Shown: positions 34,111 through 47,118 of the stretch, piece after piece
Position numbering within the stretch: the first letter of the stretch is position 1
Layout: every line of letters begins with the position of its first letter
NCBI GenBank assembly: GCA_958298945.1
Contig: OY282605.1
Coordinates: 26,576,811 to 26,640,810 of the forward strand
DNA length: 64,000 bases
Direction of reading: 5' to 3'
From: Atherix ibis
Lineage: Eukaryota > Arthropoda > Insecta > Diptera > Athericidae
The notes under the pieces: model-generated
Seen by the model: the letters and a program-made list of their open reading frames with translations, nothing else
What the model was told of the DNA's origin: nothing
Databases searched by the model: none
Program-made: the position numbers and the translations under genes

Positions 34111-37100
34111 ACGTTTCACTTCCCGAAGTACGATGTTGTTACAATACAATTGAGTTTATTCACGGAAAACACAAAATAAGCTTACTTATTATATACACAG
34201 TTAATAATAAATTGAATAAAATAAAAAAATTGTAAAAATCTCTTCTACAATGACATCATAAGTTCCAATTTTTTCTTAACATGGCACACCTTTCAGAAAA
34301 TTTACAAACAAATCATTTTAACAATACCTCCGATATTCCATTCTTGAAAGAAAAAAAAATTATTTACAATCCTTTAACTTATTTTTTTTTTCTGTACGCT
34401 AATAAAAATACCAAATATTCCGAATTCACGTGCCATAGCCATTATGAATATTCTTTATTGAATTGTCCAGAACGAGTTACGTATATAGTAATTTATCAGC
34501 GATTTTTATAAAAGAATTTTGCTATTTCTATTAAAATTCGATTCAAAATGGATATCATTTTTCTAGATTGAATAACAAAATAGAGCTATTAATATTCTTC
34601 GTTTAAATTTGCTTCTCTCTTCTATAAGTGTTAAGATGAAGAACTATTGAAAATTTTGGAAACCAAATAAAAACCTCACCAAACTGTGAGTTTATAGTAT
34701 TAGAGGTGTGTGTGATTGGATATATTGTACTGTTCTTTTGAAATTAATACGATATAAATTTTTCTTTTAAACTATTGTAATTTATTTTTATTCTTTGAAA
34801 AAATAAACTTAACGCATCCTCATTGTATGTAAGGGGGTTTGGAGAAAATCGAAATTATTTCTTGAAAATTTATCAAAAACAACGCCCATGTTCAGAGTAA
34901 TATGCGACAATATCGATTGTGTTATTTTCTCCAACATTTAACATTTATTTTTCTTGATTTTTTCGTAAAAAGTTTCTCATTTCATGACATATTAATTAAT
35001 TGTTTAATATTAGTCGAATAAAATGAATTTTTTTCTCTGGAAGATCTTTTAGCGAAGGCGGAAATAAATTTCGAATTATACACAAACACTCTTTTGATAA
35101 ATTGACGTAAATTCCTCTGGCCTTGTTATACTCTAGACCATCTTTTATAATTTTCACGCTAAATTTTTTTTTCTATATCAAAACTTATTTCAAACAAATT
35201 TGCAAAATGTTATAATTGTCGTTGTTTTTTTTTTGTTTTTTTTTGGCTTAACTACCACCCTATTAGTATAACGAAAATTTCCTTGAACACAACACTTTCA
35301 AATAGTAAATCCTCAGTGTCATCATTAGTCCAGTGGACGAATTCGATTGTATTTTGTTTAGAAATAGTTTCGCATTAAATCTTTGAAGTGAACTAATGAC
35401 AGTTACCTGTCTACAATATTGGCTTATCTTATATGCAAAGAGATGATAATAAATAAGCGACTTTTTACGCTGACACCTTGTAAATGGATTCTATTAAAAT
35501 TGTAATTTTTCTCCACTCCACCGAATGGGGATATGCATACGATCAGATGTGAACATTTGCCATTTTCAAATCGGACAAATGAAATGAAAGAAATTATAAC
35601 AAAACATATTTCACCTTTTCGAAAGAAAAAAAAATATATTAAACTATTAGTTGTTAATATCTAAAATAATCAACAACAAAAAAAAAAAAAAAATGTATAT
35701 AAAAAGATGAAAAATAGAAAATAACCAAGCTATCACTAAGCATTGATAGTTAATTTTCTGTGGACTGTTATTTCCTGGGGCTATTGAAAAAAAAGCTCCA
35801 CTATCCAACTATCAATGATCCTCGACAAAAAATTTGGCACCATCCTCCAATCGATTTGCTCATACATTATACAATATGTTGGGTGTCTCCAAATTCATTT
35901 CGTTTCTATAGCTTCCATGGCCATTTTGGCAAGTTTAGGTCAGTCTACGGATACCAATTTCATATCAAGTTTGAATATGGAAAATTTATTGACTGAAATT
36001 AATTTCCTTTTTTGTACAAATCCAAATTGACTAAAATCAAAATAAATAATATAAATTCCCCTCACGCCGTCCACCCTGAAATTGTAAGGTACATTATTGT
36101 TCAATATGGATTATGTTTAGAGTAATTTATAAACGATAAGTCCATATTTATTTGGCTTTATTCAAAAGTAATTTAATTCGCGATAAAGAAAAAAGCTTAA
36201 CCGAGTTCACTGATCGCAACAAAATCATTTTATTTTTATTTTTTGCTAAATATATTTTGAGGAATTTTTCTTCTTTTTTTTATACACCTTTTGATAATAA
36301 TTTTGTTAATAATAATCACTTAGATAACATTAATAAAATTTAGAAAAAAAAATTTATTTTTTTCATGTACAAAATTGGATTGTTATTATTGAAAAGATAT
36401 CATCTCATCCATTGGCTTAATTACTTTTGAATATGAGAAAATAGTTTTATGGCAAATTTTATATTTCATAAGGGAAATTAGCTCATCAAAATCGATTTGA
36501 ATTTTTTATGGTTCGATTTTATTAAGAAGCAGCAGATGATAGTACATTTTGTTGCAGTTATAATATATTCTTGTTAAAGTAAAAGTTTCAATTGCTGGAA
36601 AGGTAATAATTGATAGGAGCAGCTTCTCGATTACACCGGTGATATTATAGCAAAAATTCCGTTGTTGGGATTATGAGTAGGCGTTGATCCAATAACCCCA
36701 CCCTGCAAAATTGGTATCATCTGTGTCGGCACTTTTGACATTTTTTACCTTACCAAGTACACACCTTTTTCCATTATACCCGTTTTCAAGCTTACCTGAC
36801 CTTATAAGTTGATATGCGTATTAAAGTAGTTTAGAGTATGCCATTCATTTGCCAAAAATACAAGAGACCAAATAAAACTCAAAGCCTAATTTTGTTAAAA
36901 ACCTCTCATAAAAAAATCTTTTTATATTGCTGCTCTGGTTTTTTTCCTTAACGATAAGCAAAACATGACCTGATGGTAAATATTGCAAGAACCATTCGGA
37001 GCCAATCAAATTGTAATTTTTATTACACCTAAAAACACTGGCGACGAAATACAGTTTTAAGGATGGGCTCGACACTAATTTTGAAATTTTTTAACAATAA

Positions 37101-37727
37101 AAACATTTTTGCAGCAGATACGAAATTATACCACCATTCTCAGTGGTGCGGTGCGGCTTCATAAAAAATCGCACAGACTCAGTTTGTGAGTATGGAACGA
37201 TACCATTTCTTATTGCTTTTGAGTCCCGAACGAATTTTGGTTTGTCATAAAAATCATAAAAAAAGCAAAAATTGAAAAAGTGATGGACACTGATCGACAG
37301 TCGACATGTATTTTTGGAAAGAAACTATACGAAAATATCACAGGCAATCACCGAAGATCAGAGTGCCGTCGAAGGACTATTGCTCTACACGCCCACTATT
37401 GTATATAATTGCAATTACGATGTAAACTATATGCATACTGATGAGGTTATTAATATTTTTTTTTAGATGAAATATTTCTGCCATAAACCACATCGAACAG
37501 GAAAAATTCCTGGACTTTTTTAATATTTTTATTGGTAGTCACAAATGGTTCTAAAAAAAACAATTTACTTTCACTTTTTCAAGGTTCTTAATAATACTTA
37601 AAAAATTCTTAGAATATTTTGTATTTTTTATTAAACATAATATTTGGGTTTTGAAATATTTTTTACCAAAACAAAAATTCAAAAAATACTATAATGGAAA
37701 ATTTCCATCTTCATTTGGATTTAAAAA
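34111..37727. other. AT-rich spacer without recognisable gene
   Basis: Several frames of 60-80 codons (for example 35760-35996 plus and 36845-37075 minus) show no family motif. Long A runs occur at 35670-35695. Confidence 0.45.
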
Positions 37728-37793
37728 CTACCCATTTTGTAGCAAAAAAATACTAAGCCTATAATTTAACAGCATTTTCAAATTTAATATCTA

Positions 37794-39056
37794 CGATGGT
37801 CATTCAACAAGTACGTAGCTTCACCGCCCGATGGAACTGCTGTCACAAAAGAAATTTACCATCGTGCAGTACATTCTTTTAGTAGCCTACTGTCAGTCGA
37901 TTCCCTTTATTAGTTTTGTTTTGAGAGCCTTTGAAAGTGAGCATGTCGGTCAGTTGCACAAAAATGGAAAAAAAACAATATCGTTTTGGAAGGGAAAACG
38001 CGCAGCGAAATCAAAGATCGCTTGGATGCTGTGTATGGTGACTCTTCTCCTTCGATGGCGACCGTCAAGAATTGGTTCAACGAGTTTGTTCGTGGCCGCA
38101 CGTCGGTTTTTGATTAGCCACGCCCAGGTGCCCCGAAAACAGCTGCTACGGAGGAAAACGTTAAAAAAGTCCACGATCTCGTGTTGGCAGACCGTCGATT
38201 GAAGGTTCACGAGATAGCTGAGACTGTGGGCGTCGCAGAAGAAACGGTGCATCATATTCTACACGAAGAACTGGGCATGAAAAAGCTGTCGGCGCGATGG
38301 GTACCGCGTTTGCTCACACCGGAAAACAAGCGCAACCGTGAGACCACATCGGTGACGTGTTTGGCGCTGTTTCAGCGCAATCCAGCGGAGTTCTTGCATC
38401 GTTTTGTGACCGTCGACGAAACATGGACTCACTGATACATACCAGAGACCAAGGAACAGTCGAAACAGTGGACTTCACCCAGCGAACGTGCTCTGAAGAA
38501 GGTGAAGACTGTTCGATCGGCCGGAAAGGTGATGGTCACCGTTTTCTGGGATTCACAAGGTGTGATCCACATCGATTACCTCGAGAAGGGTAAAACAATC
38601 ACGGGGCGCCACTATGCTGACTTATTGGGCCGATTTGAAGTCGAATTCAAGAGAAAGCGGCCCCGCTTTGCGAAGAAAAAAGTCCTGTTCCACCACGACA
38701 ACGCGCCGGCTCACACCTCCGCCGTCGCCATGGCCAAATTGGTCAAATTGCGCTACGAATTGCTGCCCCATCCACCGTACTCTACAGATTTGGCCCCCTG
38801 TGACTACTTTTTATTTCCAAACCTGAAAAAATCACTCGCCGGGAATAGATTTGGGTCGAATGAGGAGGTCATCGTCCCCACGGACGCCTATTTTGCTTCC
38901 CTCGAGAAAATGTATTTTTTGGACAGGTTAAAAAAGTTAGAGCATCGCTGGGCCAAGTGTATCGAGCTTGAAGGAGATTATGTGAAAAAATAAATTGCCA
39001 CCTTTCCATAATTTTCGTTTTTTTTTGTAGGCTAAGTACTTGTTGAATGAACCTCG
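37794..39056 (+). mobile_element. Mariner family C, copy 1, near full length
   Basis: 1263 bp flanked by TA (37792-37793, 39057-39058). Ends: CGATGGTCATTCAACAAGTA on the left; the right end inverted is CGAGGTTCATTCAACAAGTA. Copy 2 is at 50799-52042. Confidence 0.93.
37964..38993 (+). pseudogene. Mariner C transposase, copy 1
   Basis: MEKK starts the gene. A 20-base deletion at about 37975 (by comparison with copy 2) shifts the frame, after which one frame runs to TAA 38993: RSEIKDRLDAVYGDSS, WFNEFVRGRTS, RLKVHEIAETVGVAEETVHH, SARWVPRLLTPENKRNRE, FVTVDETW, AGKVMVTVFWDSQG, FHHDNAPAHTS and STDLAPCDYFLF. Catalytic aspartate codons are 38415, 38697 and 38802, the last two with 34 residues between (DD34D). 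In-frame stops: TAG 38115-38117 and TGA 38433-38435 (in place of Trp). Apart from the early deletion only these two stops interrupt it, so it is a fairly young loss. Confidence 0.9.
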
Positions 39057-39800
39057 TATAAGATAAAATTTGAATAGATAAAAATTTGCCATTTTATATT
39101 TTAATAGTTTATTTTCTAAAAAAATTATTAAAATTATAAAAATTTCTCACAAAGTTGGTGAATCTGACATAGCCACGTTTTGACCTTTAAGATGAGATTT
39201 AAAAAGCTTATTTCTTGCTCGGTGGATTTTTCAATAATTAAAATTTCTATGTAAATAGCTCTAAAAATTTATAAATAATAGTAAAAAATCCATTATATCT
39301 ACAAAAATTTAATGTATTTTTGTCTGAAGTTGTCATTAGTCCATATTTCTTTGAAAATGAAGGAACGCAGCGGATTATCGTACATTCTGAGCGCTACATC
39401 CGCATAAAAGCTAGTTTTTTTTAACATCAACTTAAGATGTTTATGCTTGGTACTCGGCAAATTTAGGCTCTATTGCGCAAAAAATTCTTAGGATACGTAA
39501 TTTCAAAATGTTGTGATATCAAATAGCCTTCAAGATCATGTAATTTGACGCCGTTCAACTTTTTATTTTTAAACTATATAAAATATTATATTTTTACATA
39601 TATTTTGTGCACTATGGAGCAAATGTTCGAATTACAGACATAAAATATTACTTAAAAAAAATTTGGTCCTGTAAAAAGGATTGTAACAATTTTTTCAATA
39701 ATTTTATTATTTTTTTTTGGAAAAAAAATGGTAAGAGTTGTGCAAACGAAATATTTAAAATTATTGTAAAATCCTAACTTTCCAAATTACAAATTGGATA

Positions 39801-42410
39801 GTTAATTACAAGAAAAACTTCTTTAAATAATTTCAAAAATTATTTAACTAAATATGTTAAATTGGAATTTCCAAATAAAAGAAAACTTTTCTTAAGTTCA
39901 AAAAAAAAAAAAAAAAATTGTGAAAATTTTCCGGTATTAAAATGATTTTTGGAAAAAACAGTAGCAAAAGTCATAATTAAATGTTGGGAAAAATAAAAAT
40001 TTTAATCCTTTTCGTAGAAAACGTAACCCTTTCTTCTTTTGTAGGTTATAAATCATAAATTTTCGATTATTTTCAGTATTCAAATATGAAAAAATCAATG
40101 CAAAAATCTTCTGTGAAAGTATATGAATACCTCCCCCATCGTTTGTAAGGAATTCATTTCGAATGCATTAATACCACATGTGGTAGAGATTTTTGTTGGT
40201 AAAATCCAAGCAAACACTTTAATTTTGAACAACATCCAAACTGGATGGGATAACAGCGCTTGACCAAACAGAAACCCAAGTAGGATGGTCAGCTGAAAAT
40301 ACGAAAATTGAACACACAATGGAAAAGGATTATCGGCCAATTGTCCGATTTGTATGCGAAAAAGAATTCGATATGGTCGGTCAGTTTATGACTACTAGTT
40401 CAGGTCAAAATGTGATTTAGTTTCGTCAGTTTTCGTGTACTGTCCAGTTAGAGCGTAAGGTCCGTTTTTATAACTCTCATTAAAATCATAACATTTTCGA
40501 AAGATGCAGTAGAGAATCACATTGTTCTAGCATGAACTGTTCAATTGAGTGCTACTGGAGTGACCAGCGTTTTCGTCATCACATACACAAATAACGCATA
40601 GCTGAGTATCTGGTATCTGGTCAGGCCCAGCATGACGGACAACAAAGATAACAAACAATATGACTTTAGGGCACATCTTCCTGCCTATGGCATCGGTCAA
40701 CTTTGGTCAACTAACAAGATGTTAATGGATTTACACACTTCTCAGAGGCTAAACTTTATTGGCAATTACCCCGGGACATCAGTGGCTGATCGCCAATTTG
40801 ATCCGGTTAGGATAACTTCGAATATTCCGACACATTTGAGTTATTTATGACCTCATCACTATTGCATACTTGCAAGCAGAATAAATGTCAATACTGCACC
40901 AGTGCGAGACCTTGTTTCAGTTCAATGGTGAGCATTTTATATAGGACATCAATTGATGATAACCAAAAATGAGAATTTTCAGACTATTTTGGGAAATACA
41001 GAAAATACTCATACTGACACTGTCGCGTACCATATTTTGACACCTGTAAGATATGTCTTCGAGATTGTAATCAATATTGAAATTTCAGCGTCATTAATAA
41101 TTCTACACTTTGGTCACAACCTGTACCTTCTTATCTCATCCAGCAGTGCAGCAGTGTCTTCTCCGTCGTCTATGCGTAGTCCCGATTCCTAAACCCTCCA
41201 CCGTACTCGTATGTCACGTTCGTTCAAACAGCCTGGATATCAAATTAATGTGGGTAGTGCTCCTCTGTTCCTCGCCCAAATTCATCTCCACAATTTCCTT
41301 TTCTGTTGAACTTAATCTTCACAGACTTCAGACTTAACAAGACCAAGTCAACAGTTTTTATGCCGTCATTCTTTTATTATAAACTTTTGAACGTTTATCG
41401 TTTTCACCTTAAAAATTTTTCATATTCGATATACGAGTACACCGATTTAATGGTAGAATATCATTGAATCGTTGATGATGATCACCCTTTCCGTATTCAG
41501 TATTTTGATTCTTTGGATATTTCACTCTGTCCATTTTGGTATCCTTTCAACGCATCTCTGAAGGCGAATATTCGTGAAAGGAAATCACTGCAATCTATTT
41601 ATCATCTGTCAACCGGATGCCAGACTTATATTTTCATGGTGAATATAAATGTTCGGGTTCTGTTAACAATCTTGAATTTATAAAAATTTTGTACAAATTT
41701 GTATTCGTGACAGATACGATTTTTATTTAATTTTATTTCTTTGTCATTTTGTCATTTTTACTAACAGCACAACTTCACCAACGATTATAATTCGAAATTT
41801 TTGTAAAACAAAACAACCAAGAAAGCAAACTAGTCTAAGATTTTGAAAAGATATGAAATCTACTAAGTAAAAAATTAACATTCTGAAAAAAAAGGATATA
41901 TTTTCCTTTATAGAGGATGATGTATGCCATATAAATAAATATTCTGAATGCGAGCGTATCAATCAAATCTAATCGAATTTCCGTTTCAAATCGGTATGAA
42001 TCGTTGGCTGTCTTATGTGTTTTTTTCTTAATTCGAATGAATCTGAAAATTTGAATATTTGGGCGTACGTTCGATATCGATTTGGGAATTTCTTTGATGT
42101 CTTCATGATTTGCTCGAGTGTTGAAGTGTGAAAATAAAATCAGAGAACATCTTATGGGAAAGAGTAAAAAAAAAATAGTATGCGTGGGTTTTGACAATTA
42201 TTTGTAGACTTATCTATTAATAAGAAACGATAAAAAATATTTCATTAATTCGTTTTTATTTTTATATTATTTTATTATAAATTTTATTAGCAACTTTTAA
42301 ATCTGGTAACACTGTAGAATTTTTTCTCTGCATAACTTGTACATTAGTCCTTCGTCGTCCGATAATTACACGACTCTATAGAGCGTTATAAGTGAAGGTG
42401 TGCTTTTATA
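39801..42410. other. No recognisable gene
   Basis: The longest frames (40632-40850 plus, 72 codons; 41835-42197 minus, 120 codons) have no family features. Base composition is somewhat more balanced at 40200-41350, but I see no exon signals I trust. Confidence 0.4.
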
Positions 42411-42414
42411 AATT

Positions 42415-42665
42415 GTGCAGCAAAATTTTAAGAAACAATATGCCATCAAACTTTGTGGTAATCTTGATAAATCCTTGAGTTTAATTGGGTATATTCCTTA
42501 TCAAAAGCGCAAGCTTTGGGGTATAGTAGAGACTGAGAACCGACGGAAAACGGAACTCGCTCAGGAAGACCATCAGCATCTAAAATTGATAAAAATGTGG
42601 AATGCTTAAAAGTTTCTGTAAGGTTAGATCATCGATTAATATTCAAGATATAAAAATGTCCTTAA
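42415..42665 (+). pseudogene. Mariner (family D) N-terminal transposase relic
   Basis: KKQYAIKLCGNLDKSLSLIG resembles the first helix of mariner transposases (form IKFCVKLGKSATET). After a frameshift, ENGTRSGRPSASKIDKNVEC and VRLDHRL follow at 42543-42640, matching ERSGRPSTSKTDENVERV and VRSDRRL. The same linker is found at 4546-4659 and 7005 on. The catalytic part was not found downstream. Confidence 0.6.
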
Positions 42666-43629
42666 AATGGTCCGGAAAAATGAGTTTTTTGTAGACTCCT
42701 ATCGTAAGAGTTTTTGTCAGAAAAATTGATTTTTGGTGCTTTCAAACTCCACTAATCACTCGATCTAAGTCTACGTCAAATTTTTTTTATTGGCCAATAC
42801 AAAGAAGGATTACATCAAAAAAAGAATTTGGGGATAGACCAGGAAGAGAAAGACTAGTTGAGTCTCTTTCTTAATTTTCTTATTAAAACCATTTTTTTTC
42901 ACACCTTCCGCATTTTTTTTAAATTTTCTTTTCGATTTTTGTTTCATTTTCCCAATTTTTATACCTTTCCTCTCAATTCCTATTTTTGCCCTTTTTGTCT
43001 TAATAGTATTTTTTTGTTTTTTTTTTTGTTGTTGTAATTTTTTGTTTAGTTTTCACCAGTTTTTATTCTTTCTTCTTCTTCCCCTCTCATGGAAAACTTA
43101 ACACATTCGGATGTCTCCATTTTCCCCTTTATGTTCCGGCATGATTTTATTCTGGTTATGGTGTGTGTAGGAGCTCATATCTGCTAAATCTTCGAACCCA
43201 ATTCACCACCATCCCCCTCCCCCTCCTTCACCCCAATCTTCCCATAAAGCAGAAAAATGTGCTATCTGAGTATGACCGTCGTTGGCCATACTCCCGCAGA
43301 ACTTCACGATAAAAAAAATTTTTTTATCCAAATTTTAATACTTTTTCGCGTGTTTTCCAATACCCAAAAATATATATGGACTTTTTTTCATACCATAACA
43401 AACTGTGGAGCTGAATGAGATTCTAATCCTGCTACGAAGAATGAAAAAAAACGCCTCACCCGATATAAAGCTGCTCAAGAGGACTTCTCTGACGGCGGCG
43501 CAATTGATGTGTAAAAATTTAAAAAATGCAGAAAAACATAGTCTCATGATTACACCTTCTGTCACATCTCATAATCAGGAGCATCGGCGACTGTTTGTTT
43601 GTGTGTATATAAGGTCCCTTATCCAGGGG
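42666..43629. other. Pyrimidine-rich spacer
   Basis: The plus strand is T- and C-rich at 42880-43250, including a CCCCCTCCCCCTCC-type stretch near 43210. No gene recognised. Confidence 0.45.
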
Positions 43630-44880
43630 TTTTTTTTTTTTTAGATTATTCAGGTACAGGGGGAAACCTTCAAAAGGTACTCGACTGGGAGGCCTTCTTC
43701 CTGTCAGACGAGTTATGCGGGATTTTTACCTCGCTAAAACCTTACCTGTACCCGGAACGATGGTTCCCCGGCGGCACTCTTTGTAAATACTACTTCGCCG
43801 GGGCGTTCTTATTTGATATTACTGCTGTCCTGATATTATGACGCCTCATTCTTCGTACGTGGTGTGCAGATCCTTGATGATACATTCCGCGTACTCTGCA
43901 ACTTTGTTCCAAGCCGATTGGTTCTTCAGCATGCACTCCACTTTGTTTTCTGGACTGATGGAACGGTTCAGATTTTTCTCCAGATCTGCCCGTATCCCCT
44001 CGTAAAAGGGGCATTGGAAGAACACGTGTTCGGCATCTTCCAGCACATCTTAGCAGCGATGACAGTTTGGGGAGTCTGTTCTCTTGAATCTGTGCAAGTA
44101 CGCCCGAAAGCATCCATGTCCAGTCCAGAGTTAGGTGATGTAATACCCGACTTCCCCGTGCAGGCGAGTGACCCATTTGGTGACATCTGGGATCAGTCGA
44201 TGGGTCCACCGACCCTTCGTCGAGCTGTCCCATCTTTCTTGCCAGAGGCAAAGACTCTCGGGTCTCTCCTCTTCACAGAGGACCTTTCGCCGCTCTTCCT
44301 TCTTCCTACAATATTGGCGTTCTCGCTCTGCTGCCAGGATGTCGATGGGTGGGCATGATGCCACAACGTTGACCGCATCGTGTGATACCGTTCGGTATGC
44401 TGACGCCACTCTGATCGCTGAGAGCCGCTGGACTGATGACATTGTCTTGCGGTATGTTGTTAGCTCTAGCGATTTCGCCCACACTGGTGCCCCGTATAGC
44501 AGGACGGAGGTAACTACAGTTGCCAGTAGTCGTCTTCGAATTTGCCTGGGGCCTCCGATATTGGGCATTATCCACGAGAGCGCGCCCTGTACTGCTGATG
44601 CCTTCCTGCTGGCGCTGGAGATGTGCTTCTTGTAGTTGAGTATGGCATCCAAAACCACTCCTAGATACCTTATGTAGGGTAGCGACTGGATGTCGTGGTC
44701 GCCCACTCTTATGGTAATGGTCTCCATTTTCTTCCGGCTACTCACAAGGAGTGCTTCGGTCTTATGTTCCGCCAATGACAGGTCTGCCGATGTCATCCAC
44801 TGTCTTATCCTCCGGATGGTGGTGCAGAATGCGGCTTCCAGATCCTCCAATGTCTATAGCACCGTGACTATGAAGTAATT
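43630..44880 (-). mobile_element. 5'-truncated R1-like non-LTR retrotransposon, copy 2
   Basis: The minus-strand element ends in a T run at 43630-43642 (its poly-A tail) preceded by AATAATCT, exactly as in copy 1. Its 3' untranslated region (43643-43845) is clearly the same as 8645-8884. The 5' end is near 44880, even shorter than copy 1, so the polymerase core is missing. I could not find a target duplication. Confidence 0.85.
43846..44850 (-). pseudogene. R1-like ORF2 C-terminal half, copy 2
   Basis: One frame runs from MEDLEAAFCTTIRRIRQW through LPYIRYLGVVLDAILNYKK, LLYGAPVWAKSLELTTY, RTVSHDAVNVVASCPPID, RWTHRLIPDVTKW and GEVGYYIT, the zinc knuckle (CHRC...EHVFFQC) and KNQSAWNKVAEYAECIIK to 43846. 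It is interrupted only by two stops: TAA 44131-44133 (Gln codon in copy 1) and TAA 44050-44052 (Tyr codon in copy 1). It lacks both frameshifts of copy 1, so the two copies decayed independently and together reveal the ancestral frame. Confidence 0.85.
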
Positions 44881-47116
44881 TGGCGTTTTCAATTTTCTTT
44901 TGGGTATAGCTTTACAATTTTCTTTTGTTGGATGGGGGCCTTCTTTTAGTAGGCTAGATCAGTTAGAGTTTGGTGAATTTTATGGAGTCATTTCGAGTGT
45001 TTGATCAGGTTCATGAGCAAACTTAAAAATGGAATTTTTAAATCTAACAGATCCACAATTTATCATAGCAGCAAAAAAGGCCTGGTTTACTGACATTCGC
45101 TGAATATATGCGAAATGGTAAGCAACAGGGCATGTGTGATTTCCAAAAAGGAAGTTCTGAGTGAGTGCAGTATATCATTTTCGAATTCTGAGAAATTTGC
45201 ATGACCAGAATTTCGATAAGGATATCGAAGAGACTGTATTGCTGGTTAGTTGGCTAAAAATCTCGTCGAGTACAGGATCAATCAACAGTCCTGGGCCTTC
45301 CTCAGTAAAAATGATAATATTACGTCTATAAAAACAAACCAATAGAAATTTCAACAGCTTTTATTACCCACAGCTGCCCATAATATGGAGCTGTCCTGTA
45401 CAAAAAGACTCCACAATATAGATCACGGATTTGGAGTATTTGCCATTGAAAGGATGGGATTCGATGGCAATCTTGTTATCTTGTTGACCTAAAGAGATCT
45501 ATTCCATAAGTTCATATGGGTCTCATTACTGTACTGTCAGTTATAAACATTTATCTAAAAATTTCAGCAGTTATGTACAATCAGTTAGGATTCCATATTA
45601 AACTTTAATCAAAGTACAGTCCTAAGTAACAAATATGATCTTTTTATATGACAATATCACCGTTAATATTTATGGGAAAATATGATCTTTGGCAATGAGT
45701 AAAAGTAATATGAAAACTTTTCTGTTCTATTAATTTTATTCTCAAATTTTCTAGCCAGTTTTAATTTATTAAAAAAAAAACTCTAAATAATTTAATTATT
45801 AAAAATGTAATCTACAAAATAATATGTAATTAAGCCTTTAACTTTGATTAGTTTAAAACAAATAACAATATTTTTTTCATTATTTGTATTTTTTAGCAAA
45901 ATTCTTTATTTAAAAAGAAGTTTTGTTGGAAATTTCTTAGTTTATGTACTTTTTTCATCGAATAAAAAAATATTTTCAACTTTTTGGATAATTTTAAACT
46001 TTATTCTTGAAAAAAAAAAGTTATTATATGAAATTTTGTATCTATGATAATAGAAGGTTTTCCGTTTTTGTTTTTTAATTACTATAAATTTTTATTTTTA
46101 CTTTTGCACTAACTTAAAATATAAAAGCTTTAAATTTTTTTTACTGCTTATTCTCCCATTCAAAATTTTTCCACAGGCAATAGTAATTTAGAAATTAATT
46201 AATCAATTGAACGTTGAAAGATATATGATTTTTGTAATTGAAAAATGCGGCTTTGAGGTGATAACAAAATAAATTTAGAAATTAGCAACGATTCCAACTG
46301 TTTTACCGCCACGATCATATTATAGCTTCACGAATCTGCCATGGACCCAAATACTGATCGTACACTCTCGATTTTTCCCACGATGGTTAATACCCGCACG
46401 GGAAAATTGGACGTATCTTTTCCAATTCGCGGTCTTCCAACCAAATCCAATCCAATAACGACGTCATAGATCGATCATTGTCGATATAACACATTGACAC
46501 CTTGTATTTGCTTAGTTGACGACTTTCTGGTAGTATCATAGACACAAATCTCTGACAGGCAACCATGTTTAAAATCTATCGATATTCTGTCCCAGATAAT
46601 ACTTATTACTTGCCTCATAATTCATGTTACATGTATTTTTTTTTTTTTACAAACAGCAAAATATTCAATTCCAAACAACAACTGTATGCAGAAAATTTTG
46701 CAATTAAATTTTATATGTTTTATCATTTGTAAAATGTGGCAAAAAAAAAAAAACAACTCAAAATGTTAACTTAATGGCAGAAAAATATATTTTTTTTTGT
46801 CATGTAAAACAAAATTTTCTCTAATAAATTTAATTGACCGTTTAACACAGGAAAGTATAGGCTTTTAAGGATTTTATGGATAACAATTTCTTACAATTAC
46901 TGAAAAAAAAGGTTTTTGTTAAAAACTACATAATTTCTTAAGGTCTTCGTCTTCGGTAGTAAATTCACTCTAAAAAACCAACCATTTGAGTATGAAAATT
47001 TATAACATTTTGGACGACTATTAATTAGTGATTTTCTTTTAAATAAAAATAGATTATTTTTTTAATAGAAAAGAAATTAGAATCACCTATAAAAATTTTC
47101 TTACGATTTCTTAAGT
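44881..47116. other. No recognisable gene; weak coding-like patch at 46310-46490
   Basis: On the minus strand, 46490-46310 reads SIYDVVIGLDLVGRPRIGKD and on to VGKIESVRSVFGSMADS. DVVIGLDLVGR is faintly like the end of a retroelement aspartic protease, but there is no active-site triad in view, so I do not call it. Confidence 0.35.
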
Positions 47117-47118
47117 TA

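Larger units (their letters stand above)
37728..39800 (+). mobile_element. DD41D (rosa-type) relic hosting mariner C copy 1
   Basis: Right of the mariner, 39331-39366 reads VISPYFFENEGT and then SERYIRIKASFF, the FFENE and RYRAMITDFF blocks. At 39480-39570 LRKKFLG, VISK and PSRSCNLTPFNFF give the third catalytic block. The right edge, CTTTCCAAATTACAAATTGG (39778-39797), matches relic edges at 16437 and 52250. The left edge is tentative: CCATTTTGTAGC at about 37732, its inverse in part. The mariner lies between this possible edge and the coding blocks. Confidence 0.62.
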
